From the NCBI GenBank assembly GCA_019188255.1, contig JAETXT010000001.1, forward strand, positions 6,324,001-6,388,000: 64,000 bases of DNA. Direction: 5' to 3'. Below, piece by piece: positions 43,092 through 56,193 of the stretch (the first letter of the stretch is position 1; each line of letters starts with the position of its first letter). The notes beneath the pieces are model-generated. The model searched no databases. It worked only from the letters and a program-made list of their open reading frames with translations, and was not told the origin of the DNA. The stretch is from Verticillium longisporum. Lineage: Eukaryota > Ascomycota > Sordariomycetes > Glomerellales > Plectosphaerellaceae. The position numbers and the translations under genes are program-made.

Positions 43092-44531
43092 ATGCTGCCG
43101 GTCCCTCTGATCCGCCTCCAGTGCGGCGTCAATTCGTACGAATGGGGCAAAACAGGTTCTGAATCGGCTGCTGCGCGCTTCGCTGCCACGACGCCCGCCG
43201 ATGGCTTCGAAGTCAAGTCTGACCAGCCCTACGCTGAGGTTCGCGCCAAGCGCCCTCCCACATCCCCCCTGGCCGGTGACCTGCGGTAGACGCTAACCTA
43301 TACGGCCAAACTCCAGCTTTGGATGGGCACACATCCCTCCAACCCTTCCAAAGACGTCAAGTCCGGCCGCTCGCTCGTTGATCTTTGTGCCGACAATGCC
43401 CAGCTCCTGTCGACGACCGTCTCTGCCAAGTACGGCAACAAGCTGCCCTTCCTCTTCAAAGTCTTGTCGATCAACAAGGCCCTCTCGATCCAGGCCCATC
43501 CCAACAAGAAGTTGGCCGAACAACTGCACGCCCGCGACTCCAAGAACTATCCCGATGACAACCACAAGCCCGAGATGACCATCGCCATCACCCCATTCGA
43601 GGGCCTCTGCGGCTTCAGACCTCTCGCTGAGATAGTCCACTTCCTCGAAACTGTACCGCCGTTGAAGGCCATCGTCAAGAATCACAAGGCGGATGAGTTT
43701 ATCGATACCATCAAGGGTTCGGAAGAAGACAACTCTCAGGAGGCCAAAGACCGCAACAAGACGGCTCTTCAACATATCTTTGCCTCCCTCATGTCCGCCA
43801 CACCCGAGGAAATCAAGACGGAAACGGCTAACCTTGTCCTCCTCGCCCGGTCCGAGGGGTCTTCCTTTGCGGCCTCGGGTCTGCCCTCCACCTCTGGCTC
43901 CACCCTCGCCGAACTCGTCACCCGCCTCAACAGCCAGTTCCCGGATGACATTGGCCTCTTTGTCTTCTTCTTCTTGAACTACATCACCCTGTCCCCTGGC
44001 GAGGCCATGTTCCTCCAGGCCGACGACATTCATGCCTACCTTTCTGGCGATATCATTGAGTGCATGGCTGCCTCGGACAATGTTGTGCGCGCCGGCTTCA
44101 CCCCCAAGTTCAAGGATGTCTCGACCCTCGTGGACATGCTCACCTACAACTACGCCCCCATTGACGACCAGAAGATGGCCCCCCAAGACTACCCGTACGC
44201 CACGCTCAACCGCGCGGGTTACTCCTCGGGGTCCGTCGTTGCCTTGTACGACCCGCCCATCGACGAATTCAGCGTCGTCCGCAGCGTTCTCAAGGGCGAC
44301 GCCGCCAAGGCCACCTTTGAGCCTCTCGATGGGCCGAGCATCATCATCTGCACCTCTGGCCGCGGCACCATCGCTGTCGGCCCGACGGTCGAGAAGATTA
44401 GCGAGGGCCATGTCTACTTTGTGGGCTCCACCGCTGAACTCGTCCTGCAGTCCGAGGGCGGCGAGCATGATGAGTTTGTCACTTTCAAGGCGTTCTGCGA
44501 GGTGGACGAAAAGACGCCACAAAAGCTGTAA
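43092..44531 (+). CDS. PMI40: Mannose-6-phosphate isomerase, type I
   Basis: Two exons, 43092-43238 and 43317-44531, give 453 residues. The 78-nt intron (GTTCGC...CTCCAG) has a weak donor, but it joins the conserved [21 protein letters not shown] exactly. The enzyme interconverts fructose-6-P and mannose-6-P, feeding GDP-mannose for glycosylation and cell-wall mannan. The zinc ligands are visible as Q108 and H110 ([14 protein letters not shown]), E135 (HKPEMTIAI) and H288 ([20 protein letters not shown]), in the positions known from the Candida enzyme. The C-terminal domain has the NYAPIDDQK and [19 protein letters not shown] patterns. Length matches fungal Pmi (about 430-460). Start ATG in CACCATG context. 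Confidence 0.97.
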
Positions 44532-46820
44532 AAGAGGAGAAACAAGAGGCAGAGGAGCAGAAGATACCACATGAATGATGAAAAGATGCGCACATCTCGA
44601 GACGCCGACGAAACTTGCTTGTTAGTGCTGTTGATGATCAATTTTCGCGATACTGACTTGTGCTCCCTGCCGACAACAGGCTCGTCTACCTCTCAGCCAG
44701 TTGCCTCGCACCTTGTGGTCGAATGCTGCCTGCTCGTTCGTTGCCCCCTCTGCCTTGCTATATTCGCGTAAAAGAACCTAGGAGACCCCATCATCGACAT
44801 GATGTCTGTTCCGCAATTTTGTCTTCCTTTTGTTTTGTGGCACCCGTCATGCCCCGTGGAGAGGGAAGATAAGACGCCTTGTCCGTTCCGTTTTACATCC
44901 TAGGAAACCCAGTCCCATCCAGATGGCCAGCTTGCTTCGAAGAGCATCCCATCGCCGACACCCCGGTTCGCCATGGCGGAGAGCCATAGTAATTAGTAGG
45001 ATGCCGACAGGGAAACAGAAAATGGTATGCTTCGTTCCCCCGACAAGCGAACAGGACGAAGAAGGCGAGAGCAATGCGCGAGACGAGAAGAATACGACTT
45101 TTCCGATACCCTGGAAATCCCACCTCATGTGCTCCATTGCCAACAACAAGAAAAAAGTAACGAAAACGCACACAACAGATAGAGGAGGAAGACTGAGAAA
45201 AGAGAGAGGAAAGCAGAAAGGGAGATGATCGCTGTAAACAGAAAAGTCGCAGCGGCAAGGCGAAACCCTTTCCGAGAACAGAGTCGAACTCGGTTGAAAT
45301 GTCGAGCACCAACAGGTCGTAAAAGGGACCAATGAGCCAACGGGATGGAGATACGGGGTAGCGGGCGGAAAGGCGCGGCGGGAGTAGATCAGGCTCCGAC
45401 GACTGCTGACCGAGCCTGACCTGGCTGACCTGGGGGTGGCGCGGGGAGGGGGGGGAACGAGAGGGGCCCTCTTCGGATGAGGGCCTTGTCCAGACGCGGC
45501 CCGAGCCATGAGATGTACCGCGAGCCAAGCTGAGACGATCGAACCCGAGACTGGGCATTGGGTATCATGCGGGGGCCACGCCACCGCGTAGAAGCAAGTA
45601 CCTGGGTAGGTATGTGACAGTCAAGGAGAGAGGGGGAGGTCGGGAAGTGTCACCCTTCGCCTCTCCCATGCGCCCCCCTTTCGTGGTTTTCTCGGGTGGG
45701 GGTGGAAGAGCAAGTCGTCGGCTCCAGAGAGGCATGGTCGTAGCCGCTGGGGTCGTGGCACCCACGTACGCAGGTAAGAGGGCTCGAAGAGGCTGCTGTT
45801 GGGCCGTTGAGCCACGTGTACAGGCACCACTGTATCCAGCCGGGCCCCGCCCGCGGTCGAGAACGGATGATGGCTGCCGACTGACTGACAGGTCACAAAA
45901 CCTTACATCCTGCCCCTTGCAGCCGTGACGCTCTGCGTGTATACGCCACCTCGCGTTGGAAGGGGCATCGAGGGTTGTAGTGGCGCCCGTCTACTCTGAC
46001 AGGCCCGAGAACAAATGGCCCAGGTGGCTGAATGGCAGGAGGGCGCTTGTGACCGTGGAGGCTGCAGGTGGGAAGGACAAGGCTCTCGATATCTCGTGTT
46101 TGAAGTTGACGAGGTGAATGGAAATAGGATGGTGGCGGTTCGAGGCGCAAGGGGTACTGGGTGTGAGGTAGAGACGCGAGGAAACCAAGGTGGTTTTTGA
46201 TCCGATACCCAGATGCTGGAGGTCTCGAGTCCGCGAGCTGCGCCTCTCTTCAAACCCGAAGCAGGGCAAGCAAGGCACCATAGGAGATGGGAATAGACAG
46301 GAATAGCCGCCGCCACCACCAGATGTGCATGCATGCCATGACACCCACAATACAGGCAGGCGGAACAGACCCAGGGGACACCGAGACAAGGCGACGGGAG
46401 AAGGAAAGAGGGGGGGAGGCATCAACATGGGCAGAGGGCTCCAACACAAACACACACACCATGACAGCAGCCGAGGATCATCGTTCTCGTCGTCATTCAC
46501 GCACTGCAGGGGGCGACGCAGACCCCGCAGCCGCACGACAGATGAATCCTATCGTCACCTCGCGTCAAGCCCCTCCTCCAGTCGTGTATCCCCTTTTCTC
46601 GTACCTGTGGATGTGCATGTGGCTGTGACGGAATTCTCCAGTCAGGGCTGAAGGTTGCTGCTGAGGGAGGGGGCGTGGGGGAGAAAAGGGGGTGGACAGG
46701 GGACAGAGGACCGGGGCGGGGGGAGGGAGGGGTGTGATAGGCATGAGAGAAGATCAAATGAAAAGTGACATGTAAATGAAAAAGAAGAGAAAGGGAAGAG
46801 GCGAAATGCAGGGCAGCGGC
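44532..46820. other. Convergent intergenic region, 2.3 kb, no gene called
   Basis: 3' flanks of PMI40 and of the Zn2Cys6 gene. Minus-strand frames of 221-245 codons at 44847-45584 overlap each other in different frames and have no recognisable family, so I treat them as chance. G-rich runs cluster at 46670-46730. Confidence 0.45.
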
Positions 46821-48317
46821 CTAGGCTGCAGGCAGGCTGCCGACAGGAACCCGGGTCTGTACATCGGCATGTCCCATGGCACTGCTGCCGCTGCCAACGT
46901 TACCCCCACCGCCTACTGCAGTAGCTCCCGAGATGTCTGTCCCAGGTCCGCCGGCGGTACCAGGGTCGCTGAGGCCGGACAGCAGATAAGCTGCGGCCGA
47001 GAGGGCCGAATGGTGATCGTGATGGCTGTGCGTGGCCGAACGGTGGGAGGCCATGGATGGCGTGGGCTGCTGCGGTACCTTGTACGGCTGGCCGTTGGAG
47101 AGAAGCGGCGTGCCGCTGCTCCTGCGCAGTGTGTCGCCGTAGTCATAGGAGGAATCGCTGCCCGAACCTGGCGCGCGCAGCTCCGAGTTCGAGAAGATGG
47201 ACGAGGAGGTCGAGTAGCCGTCCGTGCCGCAGCACATGGACATGGACATGCGATTGCTGGCGCTGCTTGTGCTGCTGGCGCTGCCGTTGGCCGAGGAGGC
47301 CCGGACGAGGCCTGATATGCTGGCGCCGGCGAGCTCTCGCAGCTGAGGTAACCCCGAGTCCTCAGAAAGACTGACGACAGGAGAAGAAAGCGTTGCCGTC
47401 CCGTTCTGCGCCTTATAGCTGTAAGGTGATGTCTCATCCGCGCGGTAGATCGACGCACCAGAGCTGGCCAGGGTCCTGTTGACCGGCGTGGGAAGTAACC
47501 TACTATCGTTCGAACTCGGCAATGAAGCCGCCACACTGCTGAGGGAAAAGTTGGGCGAGTCGCTGCCCGTGACAGGACGCTGCCCGTAGTTGTAATTGGC
47601 GCCGACATCTCCGTACAACAAGCTGCTTGGCTCGGTTCGTTCCGTGGCCGAGGCCATCCTGTACAGGTACGCTGGGTCCTGGCTATAGTAAGATGGGTGA
47701 TAACCCATGTTCGAGAAGTCGGCAGTCTCGTCACAGTATGCCGACGTCCAGCTTGGCATGCCCTGGTATCGCGCCGTCGAGTTGTAGCTGGCTGACGGCG
47801 AAGGAAACCGGGCGAGACCATCCTGCAGATCTGGAGGGTACTGTGGCGGGAAGGCTGAGGGAATGATCCCTCTGACCTGGTATGTCCTGGCCGTATCTAT
47901 ATCATACGCGAACCCTCGGTCGGTCTGGATGATTGTCGTTTCTTGTGAGGCAACCTGCCGTGATATTCAGTTGACATGGACGTTCTCAATTCTCACACCA
48001 TGCACGGCCAGGGGTTGGGTGGGATATGCGGCATGAGCTCTTTAGTTTCTTACCCTCAAAAATTGACATGGCTCGGCACCGGCATTTTTGCAATTGTGAC
48101 ATGGTAAGCCGTCGCCCGGATCGCCGCTGCATCGGATCTTTCGCTTCCTGCACCGCGTGCACTACGAGGCGACAAGGAGACATGTCAGTTCGATGTGACT
48201 GTGGACGAAGGGAACGTGCTCGAGTCGGCTCCCGACGCGACAGGACCGGAAACATACAGCAACAGCAATGCGCTTACGTGGCGGCGTCGTGTCCGAGTCT
48301 GCCTCTCGCTCGTTCAT
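46821..48317 (-). CDS. Zn(II)2Cys6 transcription factor
   Basis: Three exons on the minus strand, 48317-48258, 48161-48054 and 47954-46821, give 433 residues. The second exon of exactly 36 codons encodes nearly the whole zinc cluster. MNEREADSDTTPPRKRIAVA (exon 1) runs straight into C21-x2-C24-x6-C31-x9-C41-x2-C44-x7-C52 (CTRCRKRKIRCSGDPGDGLP, then CHNCKNAGAEPCQFLR), the full six-cysteine binuclear cluster. Both introns are GT-AG (GTATGT...CGTAG and GTAAGA...GGCAG). The rest is Ser/Tyr/Gly/Asn-rich and disordered, with YHPSYYSQDPAYLYRM near 100 and a His-rich HSHHDHHS stretch; no fungal-specific TF middle-homology domain is evident. Target genes cannot be read. It is flanked upstream by a 5.7-kb gene-poor block, which fits a heavily regulated regulator gene. 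Confidence 0.92.
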
Positions 48318-48489
48318 TGTGTCGAGAGGCGGCGGCCGGACGTTGGACGCGAGGGTGGGTAGGGGATATCGCTGGACGCGCTCAAGGAAGGACCCGGGGA
48401 ACGGCGGGCCGGTACGGTTATATCTTCTTCCTTGGTTTGGGTAACAGACTGGCGTGACCATGATCTTTGTTACAGTAGCCAGCTCGGGG

Positions 48490-48528
48490 TCGTGTATGTG
48501 TAGGTGTGTGTATGTGTGTGTGTGTGTT
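48490..48528 (+). repeat. (GT)n microsatellite upstream of the Zn2Cys6 gene
   Basis: CGTGTATGTGTAGGTGTGTG followed by TATGTGTGTGTGTGTGTTG, about 170-210 nt upstream of the ATG on the opposite strand. Confidence 0.8.
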
Positions 48529-51500
48529 GCAGTAAGCGAGAGAGGGCTGTGCGATCCTAGCGATGGCGTTGACAACCTGTCGTGCCAACAGCTCGTTTCA
48601 TCAGCAGAAGGCGCCAGCCGTCGACGTCGTCCTTGTTTCCAGGTTCAGGTTCAGGTTCGGCGTCGGAGCTCGAACTCGACCTGCGGCTGGAGGTCTAGGG
48701 CGCTGGGGAAGGGTGCCGTGGGGGAGGACGTTCTGTCCGGCGGTCGGTCTCTCGTTGAAAGGAGAAGGGGACGATCCGCCTTTTCTTGTCAGACTATGCT
48801 GTTTGAAAGATGGGGCAGGAAACTTGCCAGCTTGTGCTCGAACTGAAGCTCCCAAACACTTGTCCTCTTGTTCACCGTCTCACAGCTAGAGTGAAGTGTG
48901 GTAGAAAAGGGGAGGGGCAAAGCGTGATGAACTTGGTGACCCCGAAGAGGGCCATCTCGACAAAGCTGCTGCAGCTCGGCGTGTTATAGTCAGTAGGTAC
49001 CACCCGAGTTCGATTGTGTATGTGTTCGTAGAGAGCATATTGTGTTGGGCAAGTCATCACTCTGTTTTTGTTCTATTCGTGAAAGGGACACGTTCAATTG
49101 ACCAATGTCGGCTCGCGCACATTCTCTCCGTCTCCATTTCTCCCTTTATTTCACCAGTGTTAGCCACACAGACATCTGCGGAAGTATGGGTACTAGCAGT
49201 GCTCCTAGATGACAGGCTCCATGTGAGCACAGCCAAGGCGGGTTGCTGCATGGACCCGCAGAGGCTCTCTTCGTCCCTCCACACACTCGTCAACACCCTT
49301 CGCATGGCAGTAGGGGATACCTTGTCCCGTTCGAGACGTTGGAAAGATTTTGCCATTTCTGTCCGCGTGGCCGACGTGGGAGAGAGATCAGTTCGCAAAC
49401 AGCCCGACAGGTGGATTCTGTGATAGTCCGGATCGCTTGGAGGCCCAGAACGTGATATCGAGATGTTCCACCTGACGTAGCTCAGACCCCCCAAAAAGGA
49501 GACGTCTTTGGCCAACAGCCTGAGAATTAGACGACGTAATGTAAAGATTCGATGAGTACTGAGACTATTTGAGACCATCATGCTCAGCCGTCGAACCTGA
49601 GCATCCAATAGAAAGACCTTGACAGTCAGCTCGAGGATCTGCGACACACCATGGCTGCCAGATCCCCTGAACGGGGGCGGGGGGGAGGGAAGATGGGTGG
49701 GAATCGGGAAAGCCAGACTTCAAGGCGCGCGTGCTGCAATGCAGATCAAGCGCGCGCGCTCGTCCATGCTTGCGGCTCAGGTCCCGATGCCGAACCGATT
49801 CGCCACGTCGTATTGAAAGGGGTAGTTGTTTGGGCTACCTGCCCTGCTGTGAGGGCGGCAAGAGGCTGCAGAATTATGCGTTGGCTCAAGAGGACAACCC
49901 ATTTGTCTCGTGCCAGCGCAATCACACCAAAGGCTCTCTCCTCAAGCACACTGGCCAGACGTGGCGGCTTTGATGTTCGGTCGTATCCTGCCGCGCAGTT
50001 TTCAGTTTTCGGCCATCAACGTCCGCAAGAGAAGGCAGAAAGACAAAGTAAGAAAACTAAACTTGGATGTTGGTGTCGATCAAGGCTGCCATTTCCGGAT
50101 GAAAGGAACCTCGCGTGCCACTGGAGCTGGAGACGGCAAACCGCGAGCTGTATGACCAGTCATCTCACAATAGAGGCCTGTCTGCTGAGCAATGTGATGA
50201 GAAGATCTCCTCCCCCGCACCGCACCGGCCTCTTCCTCGGTGATGCTCCATCGTGCTCGGTTACTTGGTACTATTCCATATGAGATATGAAAGGTCGTGC
50301 GTGACGCACGTATACCGTGGTCAATGTGATCCTTAGAGTTAGTTCTCCTGCTGAGACGCCACGGTGCGACCTATAGCTGCCTCGTCATCCATTCGAGGAG
50401 AGTGCTATGCTTTCGGGCGTGGTAGTCCGGGGAGGGAACCGAAGTCAGCAGCAACAATAAGGAGGGACCAAACAAGTCGATTTTCAAGGCAGTAGAAACG
50501 CACGTCGCAGGCCCAATTGACATTGTTTGTTATGCTGCTGCATAGCATGAGCAATCCGTCGGAAGACGCTGGTATAAGGGATGGCCAATTCCCTACCTAG
50601 ACAACTGCACGATTTGCGTACCAAAATGGGCCTGGTAGTAGTCAAACATCCGACAGATTTTTGTCCACGCCCACCCCCAGCACCAAGCAGCTGACAGAAA
50701 CTGACAGGGCACACAGTGAGGCACGCATGTGCGTGTATGTACGTAGATCCACAAGAGAAGATTGTGCTCCAGAGCCAGACGGCCGCCAGCTCATCGTGAC
50801 GCACCAAAACAGGAATGCGATGGGGTAGCAGTCGCCGTCGAGCAAACCTGTGACAGCATGGCCTTTCCCGCGTAGCCTATGTTTGCCCATTGCCGATAGT
50901 CGGCTGGACATGTTTGTTGTATTCAAGATTCTCAAGCTGCCCGGTCTCGGTAACAACGGTCATTGGGCCACCAGGATGAATGGTATCGGCAGCCCGACGC
51001 ACCAATATCTCCTTGAAGCTTGCAAAAGCGAGATTCAGTGTTTGGTGACCCAACTCAGTCAGACATGGTTTGGTACTTTGGGGGAAGAAAGAAAAGTTGG
51101 TGGGTGTGTGCTGTGCCTTGCTCTGCTCGCGCCAACAATGGTTCGCGTTGTGGTACATGTACCCCCGGCCATGAACTATGCTCCTAGGCCCCAGCACCAA
51201 TTCTGCGCTCCATGTTTCATCGTGTTATCGTATTTGGCGAAATGTCAATATGCGGGCAGACTGGACTGCATGCCCGTCGCAAAAAGTCCGCGGGGGCCAC
51301 CCGCCTGAGTACGTGCATATGCAATCACGCACACCACCGTGATAAAATTAGGCTGAGAGGAGAGAAAGAGGAGAAGGAGGAAAGTAAGGTGAGCAGCCTG
51401 CTTGTGAGGGAGGCCAGTCACAGGGTGTCCTGTTTCGCAAACTACAGGGAAATGTAGTCATCTCGAGGGATCTGATAGGCCGATCTGCATTGATGTCCAA

Positions 51501-53986
51501 CCCCTCTCAATCGACGGAAAGCCCTTTGTAGGATCGGCAGAGCTTTTTGGGTGTGTGCTGTGCCTTCGCCAACCACTGCATTGTCGTTGGAGAACTGCGC
51601 ACGGCGTCGTCCAGTCTAGCCCTGGCCGCCAGCGGCGGAGGTATGAATGCATATACCCATCGTGGCGCCCGCCAGATTTGCCCGAGGGAGGAGACTGGGG
51701 GACTCCGACTCCGAGAACCAGGTCGAGATGGCCGGGTAGTCGTTTGGCGATGCATGTCTCCAGCCGCTGCGTGGGTTCGGGTCCCGCTGCGACTGATCAT
51801 GGCATCGACGGCGACAATCATCAACCGCAGTGTCGACCCATGCAACCCATGCAACCCATGCAACCCATGCACCCATCCCGTTGAAGGCCCTGGTCCTTGT
51901 TCTCCCCGGCGCTCGTCATGGCGTAGCCTTGTGGCGACTCAACGCAGGCGGCTTTTCAACTCGCCCTGCGTAACCCCCGACGGCGGGTGCCAGGGCTGCG
52001 ACGAATGTCGTGCTGGCGGAGCGACAGCAACGAACGTCCTCCACGTGCGCGCGTGTCCGACGGAGTTTCTGCGGATCGTTTGATGCTGGACACCATGTTC
52101 TGGCTGGCACCGTACGACAGCTAAGACATCTGGCCATGTTTCTCTCCTAGACCTTGTTCCCCTCATCTTGTCTGTACGTCTTTGAACCGGAGGTTTCATC
52201 GTCCAACTTGCATTGCCTCGCAGCCACAGATCATCCAGATCAGAAAACGCAGCCGACGAGGGCAATTCGTATCGAGGAGCCGAAAGCACGTCGCAAGGGT
52301 GTGCAACAGTAGCGCCCTAGTGAGCGAGCAAGGTTCTTCGACAGACGCCCATCTCTGTCCATAGGTGGGAGCTGAACAGCTGGTCTCGTCATGAACAAGA
52401 CGTCTAGGCTGTGATGTGCCCTCAATACCACGTCACTGCCAGACGCTGCCCGTACACGTTGCCGCTTGAGCCCTACCCTGCCCCGAGGGCGGGAAAAGGC
52501 GGGTGCGGAAGATTCTTCCTAGCTCCCTGCGGCTCAGTGCATCTCCCCGCTGTCAGCATCGACCGGCCAGAGTCTTGACCTGCGGGTAACCGGAACGTGC
52601 CCTGGCTGGTCGTCTGAGCGCGACTTGACCACGCCGGCGGCCCTCAAATGCTGCGTGCACCTGTCGAAAACTTTTGTCGCAGGGGACAGTAGGGAGAAGT
52701 CCACTCCGTGGCTTGGTTGGGCATGGCAACGCTGTAGGTCATGGCCGCAGCATCTTCCATGGTCGTGCAGTGACGGCAGTGGAGCTGCCTGTGATGCTCG
52801 ACGCATGTGTGCCCGTGCTCCTATATGACAGCGCAAACGAAGTGTTGTGTTAGACACGATGGATGGGGAACGAGTGCGAGCGTTACGCAACTCGTCGCGA
52901 GCCAGCTCTTTGGTTCTGGAGATCATCTAGATCGGTATCGCTTATTCGGAATGCCGGCTTAGGGTCACGGAATGAAGCTAGACCAGACCAACAGGTTACA
53001 CACATGATGGCCATTGTCCTGCTTCCAGGGTCTTGGCGGAAGCGGGTGGAATAGTTCAGGTGGTACGAAGACCATAGTTCGTGCGCCGACTCCGATTCCA
53101 CAATATCTCGAGGGAACAACGGCAGGTCTACGTAGGTACGTATCGACGGAGCGCCCGTGTCACAGTAGGATACGCATTCCGCCTCTTGATGCTGGTCTCA
53201 ACCCGAACAATACAAGCTACACGATGAGTAGCATGTAGTCTCTGGAGTGCGTCGGAGCGGCATAGCCAGAGAGATGAAGCTTTTGCCGTGGAGATTTGAC
53301 TCTCAGGAGCTAGATGCGATACTGCGCTTCAGTCCATCTTGGCTCGAGAAAGGTCGCTTCAAGAACGCCACGAGCCATCTTTCTGCTCTGACCTGGGGGT
53401 GCATTCGGGTTGCTGCATCGACGGGACGCAGGATGAGGGCCCCGCGAAGACAATGTTCTCGAACAGAGATGCGTCACGTCGAGTAGTATCAAGCCCGATG
53501 AACCGCAGACCTCAACAAAATCGAAGTGGATAGCGATCGAAATGAGGAGACCCGGCTACTAACTTTCAAACAGACATGGCGCGGATAGTCGGTTTGGGGT
53601 GCATTTCATCGACAGCCGGATAAGCTATCCGGACGCTTGACTGCAGGAGGCAAGGACGAAATCCGCGTGGGCCTTTCCTCTTTTCCTTTCCTCTTTGACC
53701 CTGTGATCTTGGCAGATGGGGGACAGCCTGCTACAATGCACAGCCTCGGCCATTCCTTCTGGTGACTATGAGTTGAGGTCGGGGGAGAGCCGGGGGGAGT
53801 GCAAGCGCTCATGATCGTCGTCCACCAACGACAGGTTCGGGCTGTAGTCGAAATCCGCCAACCCGGATCGGCATCGTGAGAATGAAGGTGAGTCAGGAGA
53901 TGGAAAGCGAGCTTCGAGGCGCGTCGGTGTCCGCTGCGAGTAGGTAGTCAAGATGAGTATGAATAGGGACAAGGGGACATTGATTC
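48529..53986. other. Gene-poor block 1, about 5.5 kb
   Basis: I found no recognisable protein, tRNA or transposon on either strand. The longest frames (49057-49647 minus, 196 codons; 49651-50283 plus, 210 codons) have no family pattern. A 17-nt direct repeat GGTGTGTGCTGTGCCTT occurs at about 51105 and 51547, and a 9-bp tandem repeat at 51837. The block could hold the extended promoter of the Zn2Cys6 gene (start at 48317), non-coding RNAs or a multi-exon gene I cannot recognise. Confidence 0.5.
51837..51875 (+). repeat. 9-bp tandem repeat CCCATGCAA
   Basis: Four consecutive copies (the last one diverging to CCCATGCAC). Confidence 0.85.
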
Positions 53987-55561
53987 CTATCTCCGCCTAG
54001 GCCTTCCGTGGTCCTGGTATCGTTCTCGATCTCTGTCACTGTCCCGGCCATCGCGTCGTCTATCGTACCGGTCATCCTTCCGCCGGGCATCGCGATAGTC
54101 AGATCTGTTACGATCTCGATCGTCGTACCTTCGATCGTCGCGTCTCCGACCGTCGCGTCTTTGATCGTCGCGTCTTTGATCGTCACGTCTCCGCGGGCTG
54201 CGGCTTCGGTTCAAAGGTCGGGATCCTTCACCATGTTGTCGTTGTCGGTCCTCTCGGCGATCGTCGCGCCGGTCCTCACGCCCACTTTCGGCCGACGGAG
54301 CGTCTCCCTGCCCCCCTTGCCCTCGCTCGTGACGACCCTTCATCTCCTCCGCACCGTACACGAGGTTGTAGTTGTCGCCGTGCCGGGCATCGTCTTGATC
54401 ACGGTACTGCCTCCTCTTCTCAAGCTCGTCGATGCCTCCCCAGCCACCGCGAGACGCGTTCTTCTTGCGCTTCTTGTTGGTGTCGTTCCTCCACACGTCG
54501 CTGAGCTTGCTCACGCTCTGCGAGAAGTCCACGTGAATCCGCCGATCGTCAATCAGGACGTCCTGCATCTTGCAGTAGGCAGCCTCGCACGACGACTTGT
54601 CGTCGTACTCGATGAAGGCGTACTGCAGGCTGTCGCCCGTCTTCTTGTCGCGAATGACCTCGCAGCTGAGAATGGTGCCGAACCGCCCAAAGATGAGCTC
54701 GAGGTCGCCGTCCGTCGTGACGGGGTTGAGCTTGCAGACGAAGAGGATGTTCTCGGGCGGCGCGACCTCGGCGAACGGCAGGTCACCCATCATCTCGAGC
54801 GTCAGGGCCTGGGCGCGCGCCTCCCTGTCGCGGCGGCGCTTCTCAATGGCGTCCTCGCCGAGGGCGTCGTCCTCGTGGAGCGCCGCCTCGTCGGCGATGC
54901 GCACCGTCGCGAGCTGCGCCTTGGTGGGCGGCGGCGAGCGGCTGGGCTCTCGCAGGCCCGGCGGGTCCGGGTACGGATCGTCGAGGACGACCGTGTGCTT
55001 GATGCGGATGTCGATGAGCGGGTGGCCCTTGTCGTCGACGATGGCCTCGTTGATCTTCTCCAGGACGTCGAACCCCTCGACGACCTTGCCAAAGATGGCC
55101 GCCTTGCCGTCGAGAAAGTCCGTCTCCTCGCCCAGCGTGACGATGAATTGCGAGGCCGCGAACCTCGTGTCGGGATCGGAATCGGACGGCGCCGTCGCCA
55201 TGCTGACGGTGCCGCGTTCGAGATGCTTCAGTTTCGGATGGAATAACGCCGGGAACGTCTTCTGTTTGCTGTCGCCCGACAGGAGCCCCCAGATGGACGT
55301 GCCGCCATCGGATTCTTTCGACGTGGGACCCAATGGGTCACCGGTCTGGAAGGAGAAGGTTTTCTGAATCGAGTGTATCGGAGAGAAATTGTAGTACTTG
55401 GCTTTACAGAGCTTCAGAAAGCTGCGCGGAAGCTGGTTAGCTGAGCATGAGCTGTACGGGACGGCGTGTTGGACGACCTACTTTTCGCAGAGCTTTGGGG
55501 CATAGTCAACCAGCAGGTCAATGACAATGTCCCCAGAGCTGGTCTCCAGGAGGACCGACAT
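53987..55561 (-). CDS. Peptidyl-prolyl isomerase-like 4 (cyclophilin plus RRM)
   Basis: Two exons, 55561-55482 and 55421-53987, give 504 residues. The 60-nt intron (GTAGGT...GCGCAG) joins [20 protein letters not shown] precisely. Residues 1 to about 172 are a cyclophilin domain ([53 protein letters not shown]). The catalytic arginine region normally read as FHRVI is replaced by SPIHSIQK, as in the PPIL4/Cyp6 class, so isomerase activity may be weak. An RRM follows at about 251-327 ([39 protein letters not shown]), then a [11 protein letters not shown] segment and a long Arg/Asp-rich tail (RDRE, RRDD repeats) of the kind seen in spliceosome-associated proteins. Nuclear, pre-mRNA-linked function is known for the class. 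Known fungal names include cyp6. Confidence 0.95.
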
Positions 55562-56193
55562 GATGAGCTCCTGTCCTTGAAGGTCACTTTGTGCGTGGGG
55601 GGTCCAATGTATTGAAGATGAATGGATGGGTAGGTGTGTTGCGACGGAAAGGCTCATAGCATGCCCAAAGAATCCAGCCAACGTTCTAGAAGATCAGAGG
55701 CGCATGGGTTGAAGCTTCCTCCAAATCGAGAGGTATGCTTAGTCATACACTGTGACGTATTGCTGGCCAAGGCATGTTACTCGGAGAAATTGTGCGGGTC
55801 CGCAATTTAGTTCACATGTACCAGATAATTTGATAGCTACACTGTGATGATGAGCCTGAAGCTCGACAAGATCCCTTGACCAGGTCACTACTAAACCCCG
55901 AATGGAGGTGATATAAAGTTTTTTTTTGCTAATACTACGATCAGGGTCCTTACAATAACGGACACAACATTACAAAATCGACGGCTGTTGCGTCAGGGTA
56001 TCATACATCGACCACGCCGGATCATGCAGTCAAGCCATCCTGGCTCTATTCCTTTTGTTTCCTTTCCGAAGTGGTGTCCTCACAACGAATCCTGAACTCC
56101 GAAATGCCAATATCCTGGTGAGGATCCCACGCTGCATGAAATTAAGATGCGTCTTCATGACGGTAGAGAGCGCGAAAGTCAACGCGTGCCGTA
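55562..56193. other. Intergenic, no gene seen
   Basis: Promoter of the cyclophilin gene and 3' flank of the next minus-strand gene. A T9 run lies near 55920 in an AT-rich stretch. No coding pattern. Confidence 0.4.

Noticed and set aside
43293..44570. 425-codon antisense frame over mannose-6-phosphate isomerase
   Set aside because: It mirrors the well-supported PMI coding frame; composition is typical of a complement of GC3-rich exons.
49057..50283. Frames of 196 (minus) and 210 (plus) codons in gene-poor block 1
   Set aside because: No family pattern; lengths are within what chance gives in GC-rich fungal DNA.
51837..51875. Possible CRISPR-like repeat
   Set aside because: It is a 9-bp head-to-tail tandem repeat without spacers, in a eukaryotic genome.
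54008..55246. 412-codon plus-strand frame over the cyclophilin/RRM gene
   Set aside because: Val/Arg/Leu-rich shadow of the PPIL4 frame, with no domain.
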